A DNA stretch of 47,577 bases from Acidimicrobiales bacterium (lineage in GTDB: Bacteria > Actinomycetota > Acidimicrobiia > Acidimicrobiales > JACCXE01), in the NCBI GenBank assembly GCA_035546775.1, contig DASZWD010000038.1, positions 1 through 47,577 on the forward strand, read 5' to 3'. Of the stretch, positions 19,464 through 27,897 are shown one piece after another (position 1 is the stretch's first letter; every line of letters starts with the position of its first letter). A program made the translations under genes and the position numbers. The notes under the pieces were generated by a model, which saw only the letters and a list, made by a program, of their open reading frames with translations, searched no databases and was not told the DNA's origin.

Positions 19464-19689
19464 ACCCCGAATTACATGGGTGTGAATACGCCCGAATACG
19501 CAGGATTTTTGCCCCCGCTTATAGAATCCTTGGCCCCGTTGGGTCCTAGTTGGGATTGCGGGCAGGCGTGGGCAAGAAATTTCGTAAGGAATTGGGACTT
19601 TCTCCGATTCCGTATGTACGGGGATCGCAGCTTGGGAGTTCCGCCCAGGCATTCCCCTCAGAGGAAGAGCGGATTGGGGTGGAGCGCTG
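19464..19689. other. 226-bp intergenic region, probable regulatory DNA
   Basis: The largest gap in the window and clearly richer in A+T than its surroundings. It holds a hairpin GGGTG-TGAATA-CGCCC around 19478-19493, two GAATACG copies (19484 and 19494), a TATAGA -10-like box at 19520-19525 with no good -35, and an inverted repeat CCGTA-TG-TACGG at 19610-19621. TTGGGA occurs at 19550, 19592 and 19632, with TTGGGG at 19674, a spacing of 40-42 bases. It probably contains the promoter and leader for the wecG operon. I recognise no known riboswitch. A short open frame across it does not look like a real protein. Confidence 0.5.
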
Positions 19690-20574
19690 ATGACGCTGCT
19701 TGACGACACGGGTTCTGCGCCGGTCGCGCAGCACACGCGTCGCGCCCGCGTTCGTAAGCACCACGACGAGGGGGTGGTGCTCGACCTGCGGACGCACCGC
19801 CTCGTGCCGCCGCGCCAGCCCGTGAACCTGTTCGGCCTCGACGTCGACCCGCTCAGCCTCACCGAATCCGTCGACCGTGCCGAGGCGCTCATCGAAACCC
19901 GCAGCCCTCGCCACCACGTTTGCATCAACGCCGCCAAGGTCGTCGGCATGCGCAACGACGAGCGGCTCGCCGAGGTGCTCGCCAATGCCGACATGGTCAA
20001 CGTCGACGGTCAGTCGATCGTGTGGGCGTCGCGACTGCTGCGGGCCAAGGTGCCCGAGCGGGTCGCCGGCATCGACTTCATGGAAGCGCTCATCGCCCGC
20101 GCCGCGGAGCGCGGCTGGGGCGTGTACTTCCTGGGCGCCACCGACGCCGCCCTCGAAGCCTGTGTTGCCCACTTCCAGGGGCGCTTCCCCGACCTGATCG
20201 TCTCGGGTAGCCACAACGGTTACTGGACCGACGAGGAGCAGGCCGACGTGTTCGGCGAGGTCGCCGCCTCCGGCGCGCAGCTGGTCCTGGTGGCGCTGCC
20301 CACGCCGCGCAAGGAGTACCTCGTGGGCGACAACCTGGCGGCGTTCGGCAATGCCCTCGTTGTCGGCGTCGGCGGTTCGTTCGACGTCTTCGGCGGGCTC
20401 GTCTCGCGGGCGCCGAAGTGGGCGCAGAATTGGGGCCTCGAGTGGGCGCACCGCTTGGCGCAAGAACCGCGCCGGATGTGGAAGCGCTACCTCGTCGGCA
20501 ACTCGAAGTTCTGCTACCTCGTCGCCCGCACGTGGTGGCAAACACGCATCACCCGCAGTGGGGCGGTGAGCTGA
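19690..20574 (+). CDS. WecG/TagA/CpsF family glycosyltransferase (GT26)
   Basis: A 294-residue GT26 enzyme. Members add N-acetylmannosamine (TagA) or ManNAcA (WecG) to a polyprenyl-pyrophosphate-linked GlcNAc. Family marks are NLFGLDVDPLSL, the HHVCINAAKVV stretch, NADMVNVDGQSIVW with its conserved Asp, VAGIDFMEAL, YFLGATDAALEA and the closing LALPTPRKE-like and VGVGGSFDVFGG blocks. GGTGGAG lies 5-6 bases before ATG 19690. The WecB epimerase at 23264-24367 would provide UDP-ManNAc. The next gene starts within its stop codon (TGATG). Confidence 0.93.
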   Translation: MTLLDDTGSAPVAQHTRRARVRKHHDEGVVLDLRTHRLVPPRQPVNLFGLDVDPLSLTESVDRAEALIETRSPRHHVCINAAKVVGMRNDERLAEVLANADMVNVDGQSIVWASRLLRAKVPERVAGIDFMEALIARAAERGWGVYFLGATDAALEACVAHFQGRFPDLIVSGSHNGYWTDEEQADVFGEVAASGAQLVLVALPTPRKEYLVGDNLAAFGNALVVGVGGSFDVFGGLVSRAPKWAQNWGLEWAHRLAQEPRRMWKRYLVGNSKFCYLVARTWWQTRITRSGAVS

Positions 20575-21332
20575 TGTCGATCGCCTTTGACCGCGAAGCG
20601 CTCGAACTCGGCACCCTCGACGTCCGTGACCCCGACAAAGTCGTCGTCGACCTCCGGCGCGCCGAGAAGACGAGTAACCCCACCGCACCGACAACCGCGC
20701 CCGAGATTCTCGTGCGCCGCGAGGCCTCGGCGACCAAGCGCTTCCTGAAGCGGGCCATCGACGTCGTCGGTGCGTCGGTGCTCCTCGTCGTCGCCGCGCC
20801 GATCGCGGCGTGCATCGCGCTCGCCATCCGCGTGACCAGTGGCAAGCACGTGTTGTTCAAGCAGACGCGCGTGGGCCTCGACGGCGCCTTGTTCACCATG
20901 TACAAGTTCCGCACGATGGTGCGCGACGCCGAGGATCTGCGTCACCAGCTCGTCGAGCACAACGAGGCCGACGGCCTGTTGTTCAAGATTGCCGACGACC
21001 CGCGCGTGACGCGTCTGGGTCGGGTGCTGCGCCCGCTCGGTCTCGACGAGCTGCCGCAGTTGCTCAACGTCCTCAAGGGCAACATGAGCCTCGTCGGCCC
21101 CCGCCCCGCGCTCCCGGTCGAGGTCGACAAGTACGACGAGCGGCTCAAGGCGCGTCTGTGGGTGAAGCCGGGCCTGACCGGTCTGTGGCAGATCAACGGT
21201 CGCCACGAGCTCAGCTTCGACGACTACGCCCGTTTCGACCTGCACTACGTGGACAACTGGTCGCTGATGCTCGACCTGTGGGTCCTGGTTGCAACGCTGC
21301 CGGCGCTGTTGCGTCGGCGTGGCGCCTACTAA
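20574..21332 (+). CDS. Polyprenyl-phosphate sugar-1-phosphate transferase
   Basis: The initiating phosphoglycosyltransferase: it moves a sugar 1-phosphate from a UDP-sugar to undecaprenyl phosphate at the inner membrane face. The 252-residue protein has one hydrophobic segment (about 63-83), then the conserved cytoplasmic domain with [41 protein letters not shown] and [12 protein letters not shown]. It lacks the four extra N-terminal helices of WcaJ/WbaP, so it is the short PglC/RfbP-core type with about 55 extra residues before the helix. ATG 20574 shares one base with the wecG stop. Confidence 0.94.
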   Translation: MSIAFDREALELGTLDVRDPDKVVVDLRRAEKTSNPTAPTTAPEILVRREASATKRFLKRAIDVVGASVLLVVAAPIAACIALAIRVTSGKHVLFKQTRVGLDGALFTMYKFRTMVRDAEDLRHQLVEHNEADGLLFKIADDPRVTRLGRVLRPLGLDELPQLLNVLKGNMSLVGPRPALPVEVDKYDERLKARLWVKPGLTGLWQINGRHELSFDDYARFDLHYVDNWSLMLDLWVLVATLPALLRRRGAY

Positions 21333-21352
21333 CAGCGGATACCTTGTCGGCG

Positions 21353-22069
21353 ATGTCGTCGCCCCGCCGCATGCTTACGCTCCTGCGGCCGCGGAACTGG
21401 CCGGTCACCCTGCGCAAAGTGCCGAGCACCCGGCGCGCCCGTCTCCTGCTGCGCCTGCGCTTCCTGTCGTGGTGGCACAGCGCGCCGATCGAAGTGTCGA
21501 TCGCACCCGACGTCACCATCGGCAAGCGCGTCAACCTCGAGATCCGCTCCCATACGCGTAACTCGCTTCACGTCGGCAAAGGCTCGACGATCGGCGACGA
21601 TGTGCGCCTCCGCTTGCGCGGCGGATCGATCCGCATCGGCGAAAGCGTCGACGTACGCGCCAACACGGTGCTCAACATCACCGGAGGCGACCTCGTCGTC
21701 GACGGGCCGAGCAACATCGGCTGGGGCGTGGCCATCCACTGCGCCGAGTCGGTGACCATCGGCCACTTCGCCCAGATCGCGGAGTACTCCACCATCGTCG
21801 ACAGCAACCACGTGCAAACAGCGCCCGACGAGTGGAGCTACTTCAACACCACGAGTGCGCCGATCGTGTTGAAGCCCGACGTGTGGGTGTGCCCCAAGAG
21901 CACGGTCACCATGGGCGTCACCATCGGCGAACACGTCATCGTCGGGCCGAGCTCGGTCGTGACAAAGGACGTGCCGCCGGGCGTGTTGTCCTCCGGCATC
22001 CCGGCGCGGGTCATCAAGGAACTCGACCTGCCGTGGAAGCCGCGCGTGGGCGACATCGACCTCGCCTAG
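21353..22069 (+). CDS. Hexapeptide-repeat (left-handed beta-helix) acetyltransferase
   Basis: A 238-residue protein whose middle and end consist of hexapeptide turns (VTIGKRVNLEI, STIGDDVRL, IRIGESVDV, SNIGWGVAI, VTIGHFAQI, VTIGEHVIVGPSSVVTKDV) that build the left-handed beta-helix of O-acetyltransferases such as maltose or colanic acid acetyltransferases. Acetyl-CoA is the expected donor and a glycan sugar the expected acceptor. DSNHV in the central loop supplies the likely catalytic His. ATG 21353 lies 20 bases after the preceding stop. It is cytoplasmic, unlike the two membrane acyltransferases. Confidence 0.88.
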   Translation: MSSPRRMLTLLRPRNWPVTLRKVPSTRRARLLLRLRFLSWWHSAPIEVSIAPDVTIGKRVNLEIRSHTRNSLHVGKGSTIGDDVRLRLRGGSIRIGESVDVRANTVLNITGGDLVVDGPSNIGWGVAIHCAESVTIGHFAQIAEYSTIVDSNHVQTAPDEWSYFNTTSAPIVLKPDVWVCPKSTVTMGVTIGEHVIVGPSSVVTKDVPPGVLSSGIPARVIKELDLPWKPRVGDIDLA

Positions 22070-22073
22070 CTGC

Positions 22074-23288
22074 ATGCGCATCTGCCTCATGGCACGCCAG
22101 TTCCCTGTCGTGTCGCAGACCTTCGTCCTCAACCACGCCGCCGGTCTGTTGGCGCGGGGCCATGAGGTGGTCGTCGTGCCGATCATGCGCAGCGACGACG
22201 AGGAGTTCGCCACCGACGAGTTCAACGCCGTCATCGCCGCCACCGCGCCGACCCCGGCGCCTCTCGGTGGGGGCAAGCTCGCCCGGATGGCCGGCGGCGC
22301 GCTACGACTGGCCACCGCCGACGCGCCGTCGCGGCGATTCGCGCTGGCGAAGGGCGACGACTTCCCGCTCCAACGCGTTGGGTTGCGTTTGTTGATCGCG
22401 TCGCGGCTGGCCAACGCCGCTCCCTTCGACGTGCTGCACGCCCACTTCGGTCCCACGGGTGTCGCCGCCGTCGCGTTGCGCGACGCCGGGGTGTTCGACT
22501 CGCCGATCGTGTGCTCGTTTCACGGTTATGACGCCAACGTGATCGCGCAGCAGGTCCCCGGCATTTACGAACCGATGATCGGTCGCGCCCACGTCACCGC
22601 CGGCACGGCGTTCATGCGCACCGTGGTCGAGAACCTCGGCTTCCCGCCGGGCGACGTCACCGTGTGGCCCCAGGGCGTCGACACGGCGCGCTTCGTGCCG
22701 CGCCCGCCGCGGCCGGCCGACGGTACGTTCCGGGCGCTGTCCGTCGCCCGCCTCGTGGACTTCAAAGGCCTCGACATCTCGATTCGCGCCGTCGCCGCGG
22801 CGCGCTCGCGCGTGCCGGGCCTGCGCTACACGATCATCGGCGAAGGTGAACGGCGTGACAACCTCGAGCGCCTGGCGAAGGAACTGGGTGTCGACGACAT
22901 CGTCACCTTTGCCGGCGCCCGCTCGCACGACGAGGTGCTCGCCGCGTTCGCGCACGCCGACGTGTTCCTCATCACCGGCCGGGTCGACTCCGAAGGTCAG
23001 AAAGAGGGCCAGGGCGTGGCGCCGCTCGAAGCAGCCGCCAGCGGCTTGCCCGTCGTCGCGGCGCGAGCCGGTGGGCTCACGGAGGTCGTCGTCGACGGCG
23101 AAACGGGCATCGTCGTCGAGCCCGAGAATCCGGTCGCGGCGGCTGAGGCGCTCGTCCGCTTGGCCGGTGACGCTCCCCTGCGCACGCGGCTCGGGACAGC
23201 CGGGCGGGCGCACGTGGAGGCGAACTTCTCGCACGCACACAGCCTTGACGTGATCGAGGGTGTCTACCGATCCGTCGGCCGTAGATGA
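22074..23288 (+). CDS. Family 4 (GT-B) glycosyltransferase, WcaL/AmsK-like
   Basis: A 404-residue GT-B transferase resembling the colanic acid/amylovoran enzymes WcaL and AmsK: MARQFPVVSQTFVLNH at the start, VLHAHFGPTGVAA, CSFHGYDAN, and a C-terminal domain with SVARLVDFKGLDI and the E-x7-E-type block QKEGQGVAPLEAAASGLPVVA. ATG 22074 follows the acetyltransferase by 4 bases. The last 25 bases overlap the convergent wecB gene. Probably extends the repeat unit; donor unknown. Confidence 0.92.
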   Translation: MRICLMARQFPVVSQTFVLNHAAGLLARGHEVVVVPIMRSDDEEFATDEFNAVIAATAPTPAPLGGGKLARMAGGALRLATADAPSRRFALAKGDDFPLQRVGLRLLIASRLANAAPFDVLHAHFGPTGVAAVALRDAGVFDSPIVCSFHGYDANVIAQQVPGIYEPMIGRAHVTAGTAFMRTVVENLGFPPGDVTVWPQGVDTARFVPRPPRPADGTFRALSVARLVDFKGLDISIRAVAAARSRVPGLRYTIIGEGERRDNLERLAKELGVDDIVTFAGARSHDEVLAAFAHADVFLITGRVDSEGQKEGQGVAPLEAAASGLPVVAARAGGLTEVVVDGETGIVVEPENPVAAAEALVRLAGDAPLRTRLGTAGRAHVEANFSHAHSLDVIEGVYRSVGRR

Positions 23289-24367
23289 CCCGCGGGGCCG
23301 CCGCCGGCGAGCAGTACCTCGGCGATGCGCTCACCGGCGTGCCCGTCCCACCCCGGGATCTCTGACGCCGGTTGGGCGCCGTGGCCAATGGCGCGGCGCA
23401 CCTCGTCGCGAATGCGCTGCGGATCGCGTCCCACAACCACGTTCGTGCCGAGCTCGACGGTGATCGGCCGCTCAGTGTTGTCCCGCAGCGTGATGCAGGC
23501 CACACCCAGCGCGCTCGTCTCTTCCTGCACGCCGCCGGAGTCGGTGAGCACGACGCGCGCTGAAGCCTCGAGGGCGATGAAGTCGAGGTAGCCCTGCGGC
23601 TCGACGAGGGCGATGCCCGGAGCGAGGGCCATCTCCGCCAGGCGGGCGCGTGTGCGCGGGTGCACGGGGAACACCAGCGGCAACTCCTCGGAGATCTCGC
23701 CCAAGGTGTCGACCAGTGTGCGCAACATCTGCGGGTCGTCGACGTTGGCCGGGCGGTGCAGCGTGACGAGGCCGAAGCGGCCGGGGTCCACGCCGACCGC
23801 GTCGATGATCGACCGCTGCTTGGCGCGTTCGACGTTGGCCAACAACGTGTCGATCATCACGTTGCCTACGAGGTGGATCTGGTCGTCGCGGTAGCCCTCG
23901 GCCTTGAGGTTGGCCACGGCGTCGGCAGACGGAGCCAACAGGTAGTCGCTAATACGGTCGGTGACGACGCGGTTGACCTCTTCGGGCATCGTCCAGTCGC
24001 GGCTGCGCAGTCCCGCTTCCACGTGCGCCACCAGCGCGCCCGCTTTTGCGGCGCTGAGCGCGGCGGCGACGGTCGAGTTGACGTCGCCGACGACCACGAC
24101 GACGTCGGCGGGCCACTCTTCCAGCAGGCCCTCTATACCGACGAGCACGCGCGCCGTCGTTTCGGCGTGCGTGCCCGATCCAACGCCAAGGTAGCGGTCG
24201 GGGGCGCGCAGACCGAGCTCGTCGAAGAACACGTCGCTCATCGCCGCGTCGAAGTGCTGGCCGGTGTGCACGAGCAGCGTGTCGGCGCCCCGGGCGTCGA
24301 GCGCGTCGACCACGGGTTTGATCTTCATGAAGTTCGGCCGCGCGCCGGCAACGCAGACAATCCTCAT
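23264..24367 (-). CDS. wecB: UDP-N-acetylglucosamine 2-epimerase (non-hydrolysing)
   Basis: Interconverts UDP-GlcNAc and UDP-ManNAc in the cytoplasm. The 367-residue protein shows VAGARPNFMKIKPV, HTGQHFD, VVGDVNSTVAAALSA, HVEAGLRSRDWTMPEE, VTLHRPANVDD and TDSGGVQEETSALG, the standard WecB/MnaA set. Length and motifs fit the non-hydrolysing type better than the NeuC hydrolase. ATG 24367 starts directly at the conserved N-terminus; the longer frame to 24571 is a shadow. TACGAT ends 9 bases upstream. It probably feeds the WecG-type transferase at 19690. Confidence 0.95.
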   Translation of the reverse strand: MRIVCVAGARPNFMKIKPVVDALDARGADTLLVHTGQHFDAAMSDVFFDELGLRAPDRYLGVGSGTHAETTARVLVGIEGLLEEWPADVVVVVGDVNSTVAAALSAAKAGALVAHVEAGLRSRDWTMPEEVNRVVTDRISDYLLAPSADAVANLKAEGYRDDQIHLVGNVMIDTLLANVERAKQRSIIDAVGVDPGRFGLVTLHRPANVDDPQMLRTLVDTLGEISEELPLVFPVHPRTRARLAEMALAPGIALVEPQGYLDFIALEASARVVLTDSGGVQEETSALGVACITLRDNTERPITVELGTNVVVGRDPQRIRDEVRRAIGHGAQPASEIPGWDGHAGERIAEVLLAGGGPAGHLRPTDR

Positions 24368-24376
24368 GACGATCCG

Positions 24377-24382
24377 ATCGTA
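24377..24382 (-). promoter_or_regulatory. Candidate -10 box for wecB
   Basis: TACGAT on the minus strand ends 9 bases before ATG 24367. It overlaps a perfect 13-bp palindrome, ACGATC-C-GATCGT at 24369-24381, in the 16-base gap after the upstream gene. This suggests wecB can be transcribed on its own as well as by read-through. Confidence 0.3.
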
Positions 24383-24383
24383 C

Positions 24384-25250
24384 TTACGCGACGGGCGGGT
24401 CGAAGGCCCGCTCCAGGATCCGTTGCGCGCGGTAGTCGAGCAGACACGCTCGTAGCGCCCACCACGGACCCACGCGGTAGCCCGCCGCACGCGCCTTGCG
24501 GTACGGGCCGAGCGACAGGCGCGCCTCGGGCCGGCGAAGGCTGCCTTGCAGCGCGCGTACCCGCGGCGCACCGCCGGCGATGCGGCGGACCTTGGCCAAG
24601 AGCGCGGTGGCGCTCGAGCGCGCCGGATGCGTTATCCGGGCGTCCGGCGTGTACACGAGGCCGAAGCCCGCTGCTTTGGCGCGCAGGCAGAAGTCGGCGT
24701 CGCCGCCGGTGCGCAACGTGGAGTCGAACTGCACGCGGGCGAACACATCCCGGCGCACCGCGAGGTTGCAAGTGGCTGCGAACCCGTCGAGCTCGACGTA
24801 GGTCTGCTGGCGCAGGTGGCGGGTGGAGTCGACCCATTCGGCCGGGTTTGGTCGCCGATGCGCGAAGCGGAAGTCGACGCCGCCTCCGCTCAGCGCCGCC
24901 GTGTCCAACGCGGCGACGTGCGCGCGCACCCACCCTGGAGCGACCTCGCAGTCAGTATCGGTGAACAACACGCATGAGGCGGCCGGGTCGAGCGCCGCGA
25001 GGGCGGCGTTGCGCGCCGCGTACGAGCCTTGGTTCGGCACGACCTCCACGACCATGGCCCCCTCGGCGCGCGCGGCCGCGGCTACGCGAGCGTCGCCCCC
25101 GTCCACCGCAACGACGACACGCAGTTGTTCGCGCGGATAATCCGTCGCCCACACCGAACGCAGCGTCGCCCCGATGGCGTCTACTTCGTCGTAGACCGGG
25201 ATGCACACACCGACGATCGGCTCGTCGGCGTCGCTCGTCGGAGGCGGCAC
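24384..25250 (-). CDS. Family 2 glycosyltransferase
   Basis: A GT-A transferase of about 288 residues. It shows VGVCIPVYDEVDAIG, VVAVDGGDARV, YAARNAALAALDP, the metal-binding FTDTDCEVAPGW, LAVRRDVFARV and GGDADFCLRAKAAGFG. No membrane anchor is evident. The start is uncertain: GTG 25250 leaves 58 bases to the divergent neighbour and begins just ahead of the fold; TTG 25301 or ATG 25352 would lengthen it and crowd or overlap that neighbour. Followed by wecB after 16 bases. Confidence 0.87.
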   Translation of the reverse strand: MPPPTSDADEPIVGVCIPVYDEVDAIGATLRSVWATDYPREQLRVVVAVDGGDARVAAAARAEGAMVVEVVPNQGSYAARNAALAALDPAASCVLFTDTDCEVAPGWVRAHVAALDTAALSGGGVDFRFAHRRPNPAEWVDSTRHLRQQTYVELDGFAATCNLAVRRDVFARVQFDSTLRTGGDADFCLRAKAAGFGLVYTPDARITHPARSSATALLAKVRRIAGGAPRVRALQGSLRRPEARLSLGPYRKARAAGYRVGPWWALRACLLDYRAQRILERAFDPPVA

Positions 25251-25308
25251 GCCAAGAGCTTGCCCTACGACGCCACCGTCGGGGGACAGTGCCTGCCACA
25301 ATTCCCGG

Positions 25309-26280
25309 ATGGATTCGGCGCAGGACACGCAGCAACTGCGCGTGTCGGTCATCGTGCGCTGCCTCAACGAGGGCGCGCACATCGGCCGGCTCCTCGACGG
25401 CTTGCTGGAGCAGACGCGTCAACCCGACGAGATCATCATCGTCGACTCGGGTTCGACCGACGACACGCTGGAGGTCGCCGGGCGCTATCCGACCAAGATC
25501 GTCCACATCAAACCCGAGGAGTTCTCCTTCGGTCGTGCGCTGAATCTGGGCTGCGAGGCTGCTTCGGGCGACATCTTGGTGTCGGTCAGCGCCCACGTGT
25601 ATCCGATCTACGACTCGTGGCTGCGCGAGCTCGTGGCGCCGTTCGCGTCCGACGACGTGTCGCTCACCTACGGGCGCCAGCAGGGCGACGAGCGCACGAC
25701 GATCTCCGAACAGCGGATCTTCACGCAGTGGTTTCCCATCGTCAGCGAACAGCGCCAGAGCCACCCGTTCTGCAACAACGCCAACAGTGCCGTGCGGCGG
25801 GAGGTGTGGCAGCGCTACCGCTGGGACGAGTCGCTGACCGGTCTCGAAGATCTCGCGTTGGCGAGGCGCTGCATCGAGGACGGTGGCACGATCGCGTACG
25901 TCGCCACCGCCCCGATCGTTCACGTGCACGAAGAGACTTTTGCCAAGGTGCGCAACCGCTATCGCCGCGAGGCGATCGCCCACAAGGCGATCTACGACGA
26001 GCAGCGCATGGGTCGCTTCGAGGCGATCGGCTTGGCGCTGGCGAACATCGGCGGCGACCTGGCCTTCGCGGCCAAGCACCGCGCGCTGGTGCGCAACGTC
26101 GCCAGCATCATCGGCTTTCGCACGGCGCAGTTCATGGGCAGCTACCAAGGCTTCGCCCAGAGCGGGCCGGTGCATTCGGAACTGAAGCGGCGCTTCTATT
26201 ACCCCGCGGGCCGCATCGGGAAGCGGGAAGAACCGGGCGGCCCGGACGCGCGCCGCATCGAATACGGAGGCGACGCGTGA
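25309..26280 (+). CDS. Family 2 glycosyltransferase, rhamnosyltransferase-like
   Basis: A 323-residue GT-A transferase: VSVIVRCLNEGAHIG, IIVDSGSTDDTLEV, ALNLGCEAASGD, VSAHVYP in place of the more usual DxD wording, FCNNANSAVRREVW and LEDLALARRC. The C-terminus, rich in Tyr and Arg with RFYYPAGRIGKREE, resembles rhamnosyltransferase-type GT2 enzymes. ATG 25309 is the first start that does not run into the divergent gene's core. First gene of a five-gene operon with the NeuA-like enzyme, whose GTG overlaps its stop by 4 bases. Confidence 0.88.
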   Translation: MDSAQDTQQLRVSVIVRCLNEGAHIGRLLDGLLEQTRQPDEIIIVDSGSTDDTLEVAGRYPTKIVHIKPEEFSFGRALNLGCEAASGDILVSVSAHVYPIYDSWLRELVAPFASDDVSLTYGRQQGDERTTISEQRIFTQWFPIVSEQRQSHPFCNNANSAVRREVWQRYRWDESLTGLEDLALARRCIEDGGTIAYVATAPIVHVHEETFAKVRNRYRREAIAHKAIYDEQRMGRFEAIGLALANIGGDLAFAAKHRALVRNVASIIGFRTAQFMGSYQGFAQSGPVHSELKRRFYYPAGRIGKREEPGGPDARRIEYGGDA

Positions 26281-26954
26281 CAACCGTGGTGGGGCTCGTG
26301 CCAATGCGGCACGACAGCGAACGGGTGAAGGGCAAGAACTACCGGCTCCTCGGCGGGCGCCCGCTGTATCACCACGTGGTGGCGGCGCTCCTCGACTCGG
26401 GCGTCGTCGACCAGGTGCTCATCGATACCGACAGCCCCTTCATCGCCGAGGATGCACCCGCGCACTTCGATCGGGTCAGCGTGATTCCGCGGCCCGAGCA
26501 TCTCCTCGGCGGCCACACGCCCATGAACGCCATCCTGCTCCACGACGTGTCGCAGGTCGACGCCGACCTGTACTTGCAGACGCACAGCACGAACCCTTTG
26601 CTGCGGGCTTCCACGATCGCCGCCGCCGTCAAGACGCTCGTCGACCAGCGGCCCGAATACGACTCACTCTTCGGCGTGACGGCGTTGCAGACGCGGCTGT
26701 GGTGGGACGGCGCCCGGGCGGTCAACCACGACCCCGCTGTGCTGCTGCGCACGCAGGACCTGCCACCGATCTACGAGGAGAACAGCAACCTGTACCTGTT
26801 CGATCGGGAGACGCTCGAGCGGCGCGGTAACCGCATCGGCGACCGGCCGCTGCTTTTCCCGATCGACCGCGCCGAGGCGTGGGACATCGACGAGGAGATC
26901 GACTGGACTGTGGTTGAAGCGCTCTACGCGCAGCGGGAACACGCCGGTGAGTGA
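26277..26954 (+). CDS. NeuA-like (acylneuraminate) cytidylyltransferase
   Basis: A 225-residue member of the CMP-NeuAc/CMP-Kdo synthetase family, which activates 2-keto sugar acids with CTP. The N-terminal nucleotide loop is VPMRHDSERVKGKNYR, then LLGGRPLYHHVV, LIDTDSP, LYLQTHSTNPLLR, SLFGVT, IYEENSNLYLF and WDIDEEIDW, which keep the CTP-loop Arg and Lys and the metal-binding Asp. The loop wording (MRHDSERVKGKN) differs from the classic PARGGSKRIPxKN, so the substrate may not be a nonulosonic acid. No NeuB synthase is found here. It is translationally coupled to a 2-hydroxyacid dehydrogenase and an SDR, probably acting on the same substrate. Confidence 0.85.
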   Translation: MTTVVGLVPMRHDSERVKGKNYRLLGGRPLYHHVVAALLDSGVVDQVLIDTDSPFIAEDAPAHFDRVSVIPRPEHLLGGHTPMNAILLHDVSQVDADLYLQTHSTNPLLRASTIAAAVKTLVDQRPEYDSLFGVTALQTRLWWDGARAVNHDPAVLLRTQDLPPIYEENSNLYLFDRETLERRGNRIGDRPLLFPIDRAEAWDIDEEIDWTVVEALYAQREHAGE

Positions 26955-27897
26955 CGCGCCGCGCCTACTGGTGACGTGCCGGCAGATGCAGGTGTCGATG
27001 CCGCTCGTGGAGCACCGGTTGAAAGACGCCGGCGTCGAGTGGGATTGCCCGCCGATCCCCGGTCAGCAGTTCTCCGCCGAGCAACTCATCCCGATTATCG
27101 GCAACTACGACGCCATGATCGCCGGCGACGACTACGTCACCGCCGAGGTGCTGCGCGCCGGACTGCCACGTCTCAAGACCGTGGCCAAGTGGGGCATCGG
27201 CGTCGACGGCATCGACCTCGCCGCCGCCGCCGACCTCGGCATCGCCGTGACGAACACACCGGGGATGTTCGACGACGAAGTCGCCGACGTCGCCTTCGGC
27301 TACGTGCTCAGCCTGTTCCGTGGCCTGCACCAGATCGACCGGGCGGTGCGCGCCGGCAACTGGACCAAGATCGAAGGTCACACGCCGCGGGGCCACATCC
27401 TCGGCATCGTCGGCCTCGGTGGCACCGGCCGCGCGATGGCAGTGCGGGGCCAGGCCGTCGGCTTCGAGGTCATCGGCAGCGAGCCGGTCGCGGCCAACGC
27501 GGAGCAGGCGGCAGCCATGGGGGTGCGCGTCACATCGGTGGATGACGTCTTCTCCGAGTCCGATGTCGTGTCGCTGCACTGCCCCCTGACGCCCGAGACC
27601 CGACGCCTCGTCTCGGCGCAGATGCTGGCGCGGATGAAGCCCGGCGCCTACTTGGTGAACGTTGCCCGCGGTCCAGTGGTCGACGAGGCGGCGCTGATCG
27701 CCGCGCTCGAGCGGGGGCACCTCGCCGGCGCGGCGCTCGACGTGTTCGAGGTCGAACCGTTGCCCGCCGACAGCCCGCTGCGCCGCTTCGACAACGTCAT
27801 CCTCGGGGCCCACAACGGATCGAACACCGCCGAAGCGGTGGCCCGAACCAGCCGGCAGGCCGTCCACAACGCGCTGACCAGCCTCGGCCTCGCGTGA
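26947..27897 (+). CDS. D-2-hydroxyacid dehydrogenase (phosphoglycerate dehydrogenase-like)
   Basis: A 316-residue NAD-dependent dehydrogenase of the D-isomer family, which oxidises a D-2-hydroxy acid or reduces the 2-keto acid. The Rossmann motif GIVGLGGTG is at 153-161, and the catalytic residues are Arg241 (in NVARGPVVDE), Glu270 (in FEVEPLP) and His289 (in LGAHNGS). It lacks the ACT regulatory domain of SerA, and its neighbours are not serine genes. GTG 26947 overlaps the upstream stop by 8 bases and the next GTG overlaps its own stop by 4, so the three are tightly coupled. It probably makes or consumes the acid handled by the NeuA-like enzyme. Confidence 0.9.
   Translation: MSDAPRLLVTCRQMQVSMPLVEHRLKDAGVEWDCPPIPGQQFSAEQLIPIIGNYDAMIAGDDYVTAEVLRAGLPRLKTVAKWGIGVDGIDLAAAADLGIAVTNTPGMFDDEVADVAFGYVLSLFRGLHQIDRAVRAGNWTKIEGHTPRGHILGIVGLGGTGRAMAVRGQAVGFEVIGSEPVAANAEQAAAMGVRVTSVDDVFSESDVVSLHCPLTPETRRLVSAQMLARMKPGAYLVNVARGPVVDEAALIAALERGHLAGAALDVFEVEPLPADSPLRRFDNVILGAHNGSNTAEAVARTSRQAVHNALTSLGLA

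Noticed and set aside
19464-19689. Possible cyclic-di-GMP or other known riboswitch before wecG
   Set aside because: I could not place the conserved cores of the GEMM, SAM, cobalamin or FMN classes; only short simple hairpins are present.
19476-19703. 75-codon frame in the 226-bp gap before wecG
   Set aside because: No ribosome site, no family resemblance, odd amino acid mix (Trp, Phe, Arg rich) and overlap with the wecG start; the DNA looks regulatory.
23264-24367. NeuC-type hydrolysing epimerase, which would complete a sialic acid pathway
   Set aside because: Length and motifs fit the non-hydrolysing WecB/MnaA type, and no NeuB synthase is present in the window.
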